Positions 17,301 through 30,674 of a stretch of DNA of 64,000 nt are shown here, in pieces. The DNA lies in NCBI GenBank assembly GCA_026745465.1, contig JACYXH010000479.1, positions 4,040,011 to 4,104,010 on the forward strand, given 5' to 3'. Position numbers and translations under genes: made by a program. The DNA is from Lota lota (Eukaryota > Chordata > Actinopteri > Gadiformes > Lotidae). How positions within the stretch are numbered: the first letter of the stretch is position 1; every line of letters starts with the position of its first letter. The notes under the pieces were generated by a model, which worked only from the letters and a program-made list of their open reading frames with translations, did not search any database and was not told the origin of the DNA.

Positions 17301-18720
17301 TCACGCCCCTCCCTGCCAGATCCCTTTCTCTGACCCCCACATTTATACGTATTTACCTTCAGTCTGTTATTAATCCCCCTCCCTGCCACACATCGGTCAC
17401 CATCCCTCCACTACACTTGAGGAGTTGTTCAAACAAATGATAGTCTCCCTGCCAGACGTCTGTCTCCAAACCCTAATTTCCCTTCCCTTGTCTCACACCC
17501 CAATGACAGACCCCCCTTGGATCAACAGGTCGGGGGCCCAGCTGGCCCAGGTATCACACCCCGCCAAGTCTTTAGCCTAGAGAGAGTATAGGCGGTTTGT
17601 AATTGGCTTGTTTGAATAACAGTAACCCAATAGGAATCAGTGGGTTAGACCTTTTGAATGTCATCAGGTAATGATTGGAGGTAAGAGAGACCCTGCCCAG
17701 GTAGGATGCTTTGATATACTTGTTGTACGTGTAGAATTGGGAAGAGATTTTTGTGACCACGGGAGGACTCTGGTGGTTGTTTTGGGTGTCCTGCGTGAGC
17801 CCACGAATAAAGTACTGAACGTGAAGTATTGACTCCGCTGTCTTTTTGGTGAAGAATCGGAATGGAATCGTGCTGTGGATTTTGATCCAACTTCTACACT
17901 CTCTTGAATCAAAATAAAATTTGCTCGCAGAGCTTTTTCTCTTGTTACAAACCTGAAGTCAAAAAACCAATTCAGAAGATGAAATGCATGGGACAGGGAC
18001 GGAGCCGGCCATCTTTAACCTTCTTTATGAATCAGGTTCTTTCTGTGGACCTATATGTGTGTTTATTATTACAGCTATGTTGTTGTTAATGTCACATTGT
18101 TGACAAATGTGGAACTACTAAACGGAAAGCCAAAAACACATACAACTAGAACAGAATGTGTCTCGTAAATATTCATTTAGATGGTGTCATTTAAACCGAT
18201 TAGATTGATTGATGACTGACACCTCAGATTGGCAGCATATGTCGGTTTAACACAAAAATAAAAAATAAAAAATATTCCTCAACCACATGGAGATGAAAGG
18301 AGGCAACAATCTAACAGCGAAGGCTAATTAGTCTAGCCAATCTCCTCCCTTCTGGCTGCTCTCTTCGGTCGGCTCATTAGGGTTTTGGGTGAATCGTCCA
18401 GCACTTCACCATGGCTGTGTTCAACATCCCAATCATGCCAATCTATGTCCACAATAGCCTCCGGCCGCCCCCATAGGCAGTGCTGTGTAGGCAGGCCGTT
18501 ATCAGCCTGACTGACGAGGCAACGGCTGCATAATGTGTCGGCTGCTCGCTCTGTCCACGCAGCCTCTAATGAAGCCCGTGGACGCAAAAAACCTTTGAAG
18601 TGTGACTCCCCTTACAATGGTGTGCCCACAACCCTCCTTCTCCTCCTCCTCCTCTTCCTCCTCCACCTCCTGCTCCACAACACACACACGCGCACACACG
18701 CACGCACGCACGCACACACA

Positions 18721-18793
<73 letters not shown>

Positions 18794-21700
18794 AGAGTCA
18801 CTCACACTGGAATACCTGCAGAACTAATTTGTTGTTCCTCCGGCTGTTTGAATCAAACATGTGAGCTCCTCTGGATGGATTAGTCAGAGAGGCCGGGAGA
18901 GCTTGACATTTGCTAGGAAGTGAGCATTAGAAGGGAGAAGCATGGAGTGCTTGCAGAAGCCTTTTATAGCACAGTATCCATGTCTGTTGTTGTTGTTGTT
19001 ACAGTGTATGCCAGGTCAGTAAGAGTACATTTTATGATCTAACTAAGAACACAGTTTTTAATGTATTACATTTGTTGGAACATGGACAGCCCCATGTCTA
19101 TTGATCTCAAGGTATTTTTGTCTTTATTTCCCATCCATCCAACCAAACACCCATTCAGCAAGCCATCCATTAAATGATCCTACAAAATAAATCCCTGAAC
19201 ATTTTTCTTTGGTATTTCGATTTTCAATGTATTATTATAAAAGTAAACAACCTGGATAGCTTGGCTCCAGCAGCATATGGAAAAATAATCATTTAAACAC
19301 AACTTCCGACCAAGGGGTCTGGCGTCGAAGATTTGCAGTACAGTCCAAAAAGCCAGAATGTTTTGAGCGCACTCATTCATCCATTCACCCACTCATTCAT
19401 TCATCATGAACTTGTCTCTCACCCCTGGTGTCCCCTCTCTTTCCAGACACGCTCTCAGTGCCTCGCTGGTCTCCGCAGATTCCCAGGAGAGACTTTGGAA
19501 ACTCAATAAAACACAGGTAGGTGGTGTTAAACATGACGTCATCACTACAGCACAGCCATCCAGATTGTCGACTTTATGTTTAGAGACTAAGGCTATGATG
19601 GAACACCTTGCCGTTATTTTAAATGAACAACTGATGCTCACTATATCATGTTTAGACTTGTAATACTGTAGTTGGGCTAGCTTATTTCTTCCTCTTTGCG
19701 TACTTCAAATGCAGTGCATCTCTGTGCTTTGATTATAGATTCATGGCTATCGTTGTTGTTTAGTGCAGTGTATGACTGAAAACACCCCAGCATAGGCTAC
19801 TACAAATAACCCACATGGGGGCAGAATTTAATCAGTGTCTCAGTGCCTTTGTGATCAGAGGAGGGACCTAATAACATTTTTGACCTCTGTCTTACCATAT
19901 TGGTCACCAGCCATTATCCAGCCCAATCAGAAAGTGGTAGTGTGGGAGTAAAGTTCCTAGGCTAGTTTAAAACTCGCTCACACAGTCAAGTCAATAATAT
20001 TATAACCGTATCCATGGTCATAGTCATACTTGTTTTGGAAAGGTGAATGCAAGGCTTTAATTAACAGGCTGAGGCACTGGTTAGCATTGTTCAATTGAGG
20101 AATGCTTCAGTTATACACTACAGACTTTTTGATTTGCAAATGTCTTTCCAAAATGTCACAAACATGATGTCCATGATGATGTCCTTTTGCTGAATACAAT
20201 GTTTACAACCTAATGTTGCAGTTCTGTTGTCCTTGGCCACAGGTTTTCCACCAAGTACTGGATGTCACAGACATGTATAGTTTGTGGGAAGGGAATGCTG
20301 TTTGGACTCAAATGTAAAAACTGCAAGTATGTTTTAAGGCATCTTTTAATTCAATAGCCACCCTATAATAATCCACTTTGTCTGCATTGCTAATGTTTTT
20401 TTGTGTGCCTTCCATTGTTTGAAATTCCACACTTGTCATAAATGATTTCAACAAATAAGCGACTTTCATAATTATTCGATTTTGATTTGTTTAAAAGAGC
20501 TTCTGATGTGAAACAAATGAATGGATCCATGCCATTCGGTTGTTTGTGTGGTAGCACCACACAAACAACCTGTCTCTCTTTGTTAACGTGTCAACACATC
20601 ATCATAATGTGTCCAGGTTGAAGTGCCACAACAAATGCACCAAAGAAGCCCCTCCTTGTCATCTGCTGATCATTCAGAGAGGCGGCCCTGACTCGCTCAA
20701 AGGTAATGCTCAAGGTAACAATGCGTTGTTCTGTTCCACCCTACTCTAGTACCAGATTAGATGGCAGAAAAAGGGCAGTTGAATCCAAAATGTCCAATTT
20801 TTTATTTAAACAATTTAGAGGTGGATGAAACATCGCAATGCATGGCGACTCCGTGCAAGAGTCTGCGACAACTATAGTTTAAAAACCTGGATGTGGTTCG
20901 GCTTGGTTTGAGAGAATAATTCACCATTTATGCTGAACCACTTTTTAATGAACATCTAAAAAGTTATGCTCAAATGAATGAATCTAGTCAATTAGGTATT
21001 GTTCTAAATGTGACTGACAGTGCTAGAAGGAAAATCATCGGTTGATCAGATTTGAAATTCATTAATTCTCTCCTTTTCTTTCTCATCCTGCTTTCATTTT
21101 CATGAAAATGAAGATCACCAAGGGACATCTCAAGGTAAAAAAACCCCCACCTCTCTAATTAAAGATTTCACTCATAACTAAAGAGCGATCGTCTCTTAAC
21201 GACGTAAAACTCTTACTGACAACGTGTTTTGACATCATCTTTTCTTCTGGAAAGTGTGTTTTTCCTGATAACAAATGGATTTTGTGCAAGCAGGAACAGT
21301 TTGTTAATTTCTCACACTAGACTGCGGCGACTGGTATGATAAAGAGTTCAGTCACGTGCAGACCCAAACATTTGCACGTGACTTATGTCAAGTGAAGTCG
21401 CCCATGAAGCTCCATTGTTTGTTAGTTATTTTTGTGTTCTGTTTCCTTGTTTTGTTGTTCTTATGACTCTTTCTTCCCGCAGCTCGACTGGTACGGACAG
21501 AATCGGTGCCATGTGACATCAACAACCCCCTCAGGTACACGGACCTGCACATCAGTCAGACCCTGCCCAAAACCAACAAGATCAACAAGGTGAGACTGAG
21601 AGGGTGGAGATCACGAGGTCATCGCCAGACGACGCCAAGTCTTCACGCGATGCCGTTCCCATTTCCATTTCATAAGGCCTTTTAATTTTCCTTCCTGGTT

Positions 21701-24469
21701 GTGGTTGTTGGTTGTTTCCCATCCAAAAGACAGCAAACGACAGAAAACAATGACCTTCATTCTTTAGCCTCTGTTAGTGTGTCCGTTTCTTCATCAATGC
21801 ACACCTGTGTTCACAACAAACATATTAGTATTTAGGAGATCTTTCCGTTTGTCTGCAAGTCCGTGTCACATAGGCACCTGCTGTCAGTGGTTGTTTGAGT
21901 GTGTGCGTGTGTGTGTGTGTGTGCGTGTGAAAGTTTGTTTATTGAACGTTAATACCCATATCCAAACAATGCAGGCCTGTTTTTCTCCTATGTTCCATAA
22001 TACTTTATGACAAAGCATTTCTCATGAACATCTCATCAGCTGCCATGGAAACCTATTAATCCTATTGGGACACTACTGTTAATTTAGCATAGGGTTTATC
22101 AAGAATGATTTTGCACCGCATGGGGGAATAGTTGAGTGTCCACTATCAGTAAAGCACATCACATACCATGTGCCTATCTCAGCAAAACACAAAACAGGTG
22201 TTTTATTGGTGCTGATTTAAACACAAAAGCACATAAAAGAAACCGTTCAATACAATTAGGACGGAAGCAATATCCTCTCAGGTAAAACTCTGACTACTAA
22301 TAACATTGTAAAATTGGCCCAATGTTACATCAAGTCATATCCCCAAGAACTCCTACTACATGGGTTTGGTTCCGTCCTCCATGTCTGAATACAGTGTTTC
22401 ATCATTCTACGATAAAATAAGATTGTACATTAATCCCAGACAGGTAATTAATAACAATTAAATAATGATAATAAAGAAATATATGAACCAACAGACAATA
22501 TGTGTATATATATATATATCACTAAAAGGATTACAACAAATGTAGATGAAAAAATTAAAGTCAAAAGGATCGACAGTTGAGGTAGACATTATTGACGGTT
22601 TATGCTACATTATTTAAATACATTATTTACCACTATGCATAGGCGTCTCAATGACTTATGGACCGTACAGTCTGTGATTATCGTCGTAACCATCTCTCCT
22701 GGCTTCACTAAAACATCCATTACCAATTTCATTTGTCAAAATGACTTTGGTGTTGTACCGATTCTGCTGAAGAGCCTTTAGCGTGAGCACACACTCGCTG
22801 CGAATGTCAACGAAAGCAGTAGCACTCGTCTTCAGGAATCCATGCACTTTAGTACAGCATTTGTGAAACTTTGTCGACAAAATACTGAACCGCCAAACAT
22901 GTACTTGTTTTGCTGTTGTGCTCATGCTATTGTTTACATTTGTGTTGAGGCGCATGCAAGCTATATGTCTCTCATAAGCATACATCTGGTTCCATCTCTC
23001 CACAGGATCACATTCCAGTCCCTTATCAACCGGACTCCAGCAGCAATCCCTCCTCCACCACCTCGTCCACACCTTCCTCCCCGGCCCCGCCCCTACCCAG
23101 TAGTGCCACACCCCCTTCTCCCCTGCACCCCTCTCCGCAGTCGGCACGACAACAGAAACAGTTCAACCTGACAGGTAGGATCCCTGAGGGGACGCTGCCA
23201 GCATCGTCTTCAATCCAAACCGTGGGCATGTTTTTTTTCTGTCGTCTTTATTTTAACAAATAATGTTATGCCATAAAGTAGGAATTCAACAAATAAGTAG
23301 TGTATGATGTAACTCAAATAAAACATTCATTCACAAATGTAATGTTTTTGAGAAATGGTAACGTGTAAAAGTATATTTTTATAAACATTTTGATTGTTGA
23401 TTTTAAGATGAACAATCAAAATTAAATCTTCCAAAACAAAAAGTCGATATTTTTCAAATTCCACTATGACTCCGTCTATCTGTCTTTTCTGCAGCCTCCA
23501 GTTATTTTAAATACAAGCAGCAGTTCATCTTTCCAGGTAAATGCATCCTAATTGGCTATTACCCTTACCCATAATGCCCTGGGCCTGTGCCATGGTGAAA
23601 ATGACGAGTAGAGCTGTTGTTATATTTGACCTCTCCTGATCTTTGCCTGCCTTTCAACCTCCAGCCAACCTAAACACACACATACACACACTCGGGCATA
23701 CATACACACACACGCACACACACACACACACGTGTCGGCCAATATGGCCAATATGGCCGATGAGCCATATTGAATAAGGAGATAGTGGGAGAGGGAAAGA
23801 GAGAGAGAAGGAGACAGAGGGAGAGAGAGAGAGAGTGGGAGAGACAGAGTGAGAGGGAGAGGGAGGAGGAGATATTTCCTAATCAAGCACAAATCCACAG
23901 TGTACTCTGGTCTGGCTACTGCTTCCAACTGGTTTCTTCTATCACTTGTTTTACTATCACACACTTTACGCCTCATTGCTTGGTGTTGCTTGGTAGCCCC
24001 AGGCTACTCTGTGTTATTATATATTATCATACATTATATTATATATCCCAATGTCCATCAGAAGCCATGCAGTATGTATAGCAAGTAGGCTGATAATAAA
24101 GGACTGAATGGCTTATGTGAAATAGCTTTGTGAGTGAGTGTGTGTGGGTGCGTGTGTGCGTGCGCGTGCGTGCGTATGTGTGTGTGTATGTGTGTGCTGT
24201 TCTAACTTATCATTCTGACTCTGTTGGACCGGGCCCTCCTCAGACGTGGCCCCGGAGGCCCCGCCCAGCAGAGCCCCGCAGGTCATCCTACATCCGGTCC
24301 TGTCAGAGCACGGGTGAGCAGGCGCATGAAACCACTCCCATAGAATGTGATGACGTGTCTCCTAAAGTATGACGTCTTCACCCTGTTCTCATTTGGTCTC
24401 GTTAGTCTTGTTTACGCCCATTTGTCCCCAACCCTATTCCTACTCTCCTCCACCCACTGCACACACACA

Positions 24470-24500
<31 letters not shown>

Positions 24501-27261
24501 GTTCTCTTTCTCTCCTGCTCTCTCCCTCTGTCTCTCCCACTCTCTCTCTCTGTGTGTCTCTCTCTCTCAATCTCTTTCTCTATCCCCCTCCCTTTCCACC
24601 TCTATCTCACTCCACCTCTCTATCTCTCTCTCTCTTTCTTTTTATATCTCTATCTTTATAATAGTCAAAGAGGCAGACATAAAGTTATTGGAGCACAGAT
24701 ATTTGGGTGACAATTTGAGTATGCGTGGCCAACAGGATGAATACTAAGAGGGCTAATGTTAGCATGGCTTCAGTTCACGCTACAGTTGGGATGCCAAGGG
24801 GATTTGCGCCCGCTCTCTGAGGAAGCAATTGGTCACAGGAAAAAAACAGCAGCGACAGGACGTGGAGATGCAAGATGAATTTCGACCTAAATGTTAATTC
24901 GATTAGAATCTCAATCTATCAGCAGAAACGGGTCAGGCGAGCCGTGTTCATCGGCCGATGGTCAATTGTTATAAAATACGCTATGCGTCCAGAAACTCTA
25001 ATGGTTTCATCAATAGCAGATAATACCATGCTATTGATATTTACTCATATTTAAATCATGTGAATCAAGGTTACCATAATATATGAATTCATTATAATAA
25101 TAATAATATAAAGAATTTCTTTCCTAGTGTCATATCAGTGTTACAACTTTGAGAAATACAACTTTTAAAAGTAGCTAATTACAGTGACTGGTGGTCCGTT
25201 CCTATTGGTTTATTTTCCAGATTAGCTCATCCATTCATCCTTCTTCACATGTTGGTCCAGGGAGACGGGGCCACACATTTAATGGGTTGACTCACTGAAT
25301 GAGCCTCTATTGGGCCCCCATTATACAAATATATCAATCATCATTATACAGCAGTAGAAAGTTACCATCCCAAGTCATAAATAAAATACACAACTCTGTG
25401 GGCTCTTATTTTTCAATGCACTCTTTCAAACTAGTGGAACAAATAAACCCTTTACCTTGTTGAATTCAAATAGTTGGTATCAAGACAAGTTAAAGGCTAG
25501 CGAGGGCAGTTATCCTTTTATTTTTTGTTTCCGTGCCAACAAGGGTGACACAAGGTGTGTGAAATAAAATGGCTGTTTAATTTATCCAACTAAATAGTAA
25601 CACATAGGATGAGTATACAAACTGGGTAGTGAAATAGTACGTATAACATAAGTAAGTGCAAGTTTAAAACGTTACATCACAAAAACATTACATTTCTAAA
25701 TAAAAAAGCATGCATATCAGTAAGCCATGCATTCGTCTAACAAATCCGATGCAGTCCTAATTAATGAATCACTAATCACTTTGTTTGTGTATGTCTATGA
25801 GGGATGTTAAATGCATGGAAAATGAAAATATTAAAGTTTCTGATAACTTCGTCCTTTCAATAGTCATTTTATTCAACATCTGTCTCTCTCTGTCTTAATC
25901 TCACATCGTTTTTTGTTTGTTTTATTCTATGGCACCTCTCTCTGCCTGCAGAGGTGTGTCTCAGTTAAAACATAATTGACAACAGTTCTTTGTTGAGTCA
26001 CACAGTGTTGTGCGGTGCCAGATTCTTTAGTTTGACAGTTTCTTTTCACTGATGCCAAAACCAATATCTTGAAGGACCGGTCTGGGGGATAAAACCATCA
26101 TAGCTGTCTCTCCTGGCCTCACTTTAACATTCAATGCCATTATAATTTGTTAAAATGTCAAAATGATGCTGCCAAAGAGCATGTAGCTTGAGTATGCTCG
26201 TGCCAGAATGTAAACAATAGCAATATCACTTTCGTCTTCTGGAATCAGTGCATGTCTGTACGGAGTTTGTGAATGTTTGTGGATAAAACAAAATGTGAAT
26301 CAACGTAATTGGCAACCCGTCAGTAACTGTTCTCCTGGTTTGGTTCCTGGTGATCACAGTTAGAAGGTCTTATCGCGGTCCTGATTTGAAATCGTCCCAC
26401 TATTGATAGAGAAATAAATGTTCGTATAAGCTCTCTTCTTCTCCCACAGTGGTTGTGAAGTTTGCGATATGAGCGTAATTCCACAAGTCCCTCAGTTTTA
26501 GCAAACACTCGGTGAGGAGTAGATTCATGTACAAACAAATACTAACATGTTTGTCAGTGGCAACATCGGTGGTAGAAAGAGAGCTGTTAGAGAGCTGAGC
26601 TAATAAATACACTCTTTATGCCTGGTCGCACCAACCATCTTTGTAAGCCCCAATAAGAATGTGGCTCCAGGCTACTCCATGTTACGATCTATCACAATGT
26701 CCATCTGAAGCCATTAAGTATGTATAGCAAGTCGGCTTACAATAAAGGACTTGAATGGCTAATTAATGTAAAACAAAAGTGTGTCAGTGGCAACAACCGT
26801 GGTAGAAGGGGACAAAAAATAAGCAGAAAGAATCACCTTTTTTATCCATCCATATCCCTGCTAATGTATTCCTGCGTCAGCAGCGGAGGGGTTGAAGCTC
26901 TTTGCTGCCGTAATGGTGTCTCCTTCATTGGATTGAAGAGCCGGGCGCTCCATGGGGGTCACTCATTAGGCCAGAGAGACGCTCGCCCTCCGCTCCTCTG
27001 CACGCTGCGTCAAGTCGTCAACCCTTATCTCACACTGCATCACGCCTTTGCCCCGCACTCCCTCTGTGGTGGCTGTTTGAACACGCTGCTCGCACGCCAC
27101 GGAAGCATGGCAGGAAGGAGTGGCGGTTTGGGGTTACTTGATGAACATCATCTGGCAAGCGGGGTGGGGGGGGGGGGGGGGGGGTGTTCATCTCAAAATG
27201 AACCCAGGGGATCAGACCCACCCCCCTTTTGGCCTTTCGTAGAAACTGAGCATCATGGCTA

Positions 27262-27311
<50 letters not shown>

Positions 27312-30300
27312 CTCCACCCTTTTCCAGGAACGAGGGAAATCCGTTACTTCAGATCGAAGTTGAGCCGACGTCAGACGTGAGTTGTCCATCTTTTATTCTA
27401 TCTTTATCTTCATCTATGATGACTCATGTCTGTTATTAACTTGTATGAAATGATGGAGATAATAAGTCGATTAATCAGTCACACACAACAGTCTGCTGAT
27501 ACAGAAAATATTACATGAATAAATCATAGATGTTTCAAACATTCATGCTTCCAAATGGGACAGTTTTTTAGGCAGGAGATGCAAAGATCATGGGCGTCAA
27601 CACTGGAGTTTTATGTGTTGTGTTTGCGTGTTCTCTGCATGCTCACATGTGTTTGCTCCAGATTCCCCACACACCTCTAAGAACACATATGCATGTGCTC
27701 CTGTGGAAGAGCAGTTAGTGCCCCAGAGTCTAACTAGGTTAAATTTGTTGAACCAACAAGAATGCATCCGAAGTAGCAATAGCTCTGCTACCAATAATCA
27801 TTCTACGATATTAATAATGAAAAATTATAAATGCATTTTTTAAGTTATTTTACAGCAGGAATTTCAGAATTGATTATTGCTGCTCTTCTGCATCATAATC
27901 CTAATTCAATGAGACCAAATCAATCTGTTTCCCTTCTTCCCTTCAAATGTGCATTTAAGCTCTCTTAAGTTCTCTACAGCCGAGAGCACATCAAGTTAAT
28001 AGTTTTTTTAACCATGTTATTCTTACCATAAATATCCAGCGATGTCTGAAATACAGATATTTGAAAATAATTGTGCGAATATGCAGCCTTTACTTTTCAT
28101 TTAACGCTGGTGATTTCAATGACTCCACGTCGTATAGCTGAATGGGGAGCAATTAGAAAAAAGTATAAAGGAAAAGTAAGTGGGCTTTTTTAGCCATGAA
28201 TTTGAGGCATGGTTTTGATACTCTGTTGAGTTGTAGGCCTAGCTCTATTGTCCATTTGGGAAAGTCATTTGTGAATATATTACTCCGGGACAGGCAGCTG
28301 GATCGTATCGTGGCTCAGGTTCTAACTCCCAGCCTAAAGGTTGTGGGTTTAATCCCTAATGTCAAGAGCAGCAGGCTCCTTCATGACTGCATGCCACTGG
28401 ATAAAAGTGTCTGGTAAATCGCTCAATAGTCCTAACCGGGAGAGGGGGGGGGGGGGGTGGGGGGGGGGGGGGGGATGATGATGATACCATGCCACAGAAG
28501 GTCTGTCCTATGATGTCAGCTGACCAAACGCGACCCATGACCCATGGGCCGTTCTCCTCTCGGCCCGCTCTCCACCGCAGAATGAGGAGGCCAACGACGA
28601 GGACTCGGGCGACGAGTTTGAGGAGATGAACCTGTCGCTGCTGTCGGCCCGCAACTTCCCGCGCAAGGCCAGCCAGACCAGCATCTTCCTGCAGGAGTGG
28701 GACATCCCCTTCGAGCAGCTGGAGATCGGCGAGATGATCGGCAAGGGCCGCTTCGGCCAGGTGTTCCACGGGCGCTGGCACGGCGAGGTGGCCCTGCGCC
28801 TCATCGACATCGAGCGCGACAACGAGGACCAGCTGCGGGCCTTCAAGCGGGAGGTGATGGCCTACCGCAACACGCGGCACGAGAACGTGGTGCTGTTCAT
28901 GGGCGCCTGCATGAGCCCGCCCCACCTGGCCATCATCACCAGGTACGGACGCGTCCGCTCACGCTGTGCCCAGGACCGATTTTTGACGGTCCAGTAAATC
29001 TGGATGAGCCACAAGGATACGCAATGTAGAGAGAAGGCGTAGGCTGCCATCGCATAAGCTGATTTATTTCTTGACATTTATTTATAAATAGCCGATTTCT
29101 CTTCGTCTCTTCTTCGGTCACAGCAAACTATTCACTCTTGAACAGGACACAGGTGTTTTGATGGTTTCGGATTTCAAACGTTGTTTAATTTTTTTAAACC
29201 CAGATAAAAGGCGTTAAGGAAATTAAGTAAGGTATAAAAACACATTTTCCATTTCGAAATGGTTCTTACCGGGTTTGTTGCCACTATTGTATTATATTAA
29301 ACAACAAGTTATTTTTTTAACCAGTTTGAGGTGAGATGTGTGTGTGAGCAGTAAAACACGTACATTTATGACCAATCCCAGGACCCGATAGAACACAAGC
29401 TTCTTAGGAAAAACGTGACGCTTCTCTGGATCCTCTGATTTAGGGAACCTTTATCGGTAGCGAAACGCAACGTTGCTGTTGTTCAATTTCAGCAGTTTAC
29501 TCCAAAGAGCAGCAGGAATAAACACAGAAATATGCCTATAAGTGAACATAAGTGATTTGAAATCGATTCATTCTCAGTTCAGTCTGTGCCAGGTAGAACT
29601 ATTGACCAATTTATACCTTTATTTATTTATTCATTCGCCATCAGCGATTTATCTTAGCATAAACCACACGTCTGTGGCGATGCCACTGCATTAATCTGTG
29701 CTACGTAATTGCTCAACTGCTTCCCAGTCAGCAGGCGACTCACTCTGAGTATAAGGGGCTCACGGTGATTATCTTTCCATTAGAAGAGCGCCATAAAATC
29801 CCTCCATTTCTAAGCAGTGTTTACTACACACATGATCTGCGTCTCGTTCGGAAGTTCATCTCATGAGTGCAGAGCGTGAGGTTAGCACTTGGTTTTGTTT
29901 TTTAACCTAAGCATGGCAACCTCAGGGTTCCGGGAGCTCATTAACAACCCAGGGGAACGCGCTTCTAAAAATAGCTGTGTCATTCTGAAAGTTGGGATGA
30001 ATATGCATGTGGGCTCGGGGTATTTTGTTGGTTACCTGCATGGCAGAGACAGCCTGCGTGGTTGAGGAGGGCTACAGGGGTGCGGGGGTGCAGAGGTGTA
30101 GCTGTCAATAACATCATGGAAATGATAGTAACCCCCCCACACACCCACACACCCACACATGCACGCACAGACACACAGTTTGTGAGTGAATGCTAAGGGC
30201 AAAGGATTCTCTTCTCAGACAACCCCACACGCACACAGACACACATACATCGTTTTTGTTGCGAGGTATGCCAATATAAACGCATTGTATTTAATATTTA

Positions 30301-30582
30301 AAAATCATAATTACTCTTAGCTGGGCTCTAACTAATATAATAGTTTATATAAATCATTCCGTAATGTAATTCACTGTCACACACTGAAATATACTTTAAA
30401 AGCAGTTATAGAAATGGACATAGCAGGAATGTGATTAACGGGCTGCTTGACAAGTTGGTTATTTTAAGATCAGGTTTAATTTTAATTGTCAAACAAATTG
30501 ATACTTGGTACAATTTAAGCAAGATATTCTATAATCTTACCAGCTGTCTTGATATGGGGTTTATTGGGAACTTGCTTATCAG

Positions 30583-30674
<92 letters not shown>

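Noticed and set aside
26720-27262. 180-codon frame in the intron before ksr2 exon I
   Set aside because: Ends in a poly-G tract, no recognised domain, lies between phased ksr2 exons.
28362-28925. Open minus-strand frame of 187 codons opposite ksr2 exon J
   Set aside because: A GC-rich shadow of the conserved plus-strand kinase exon.
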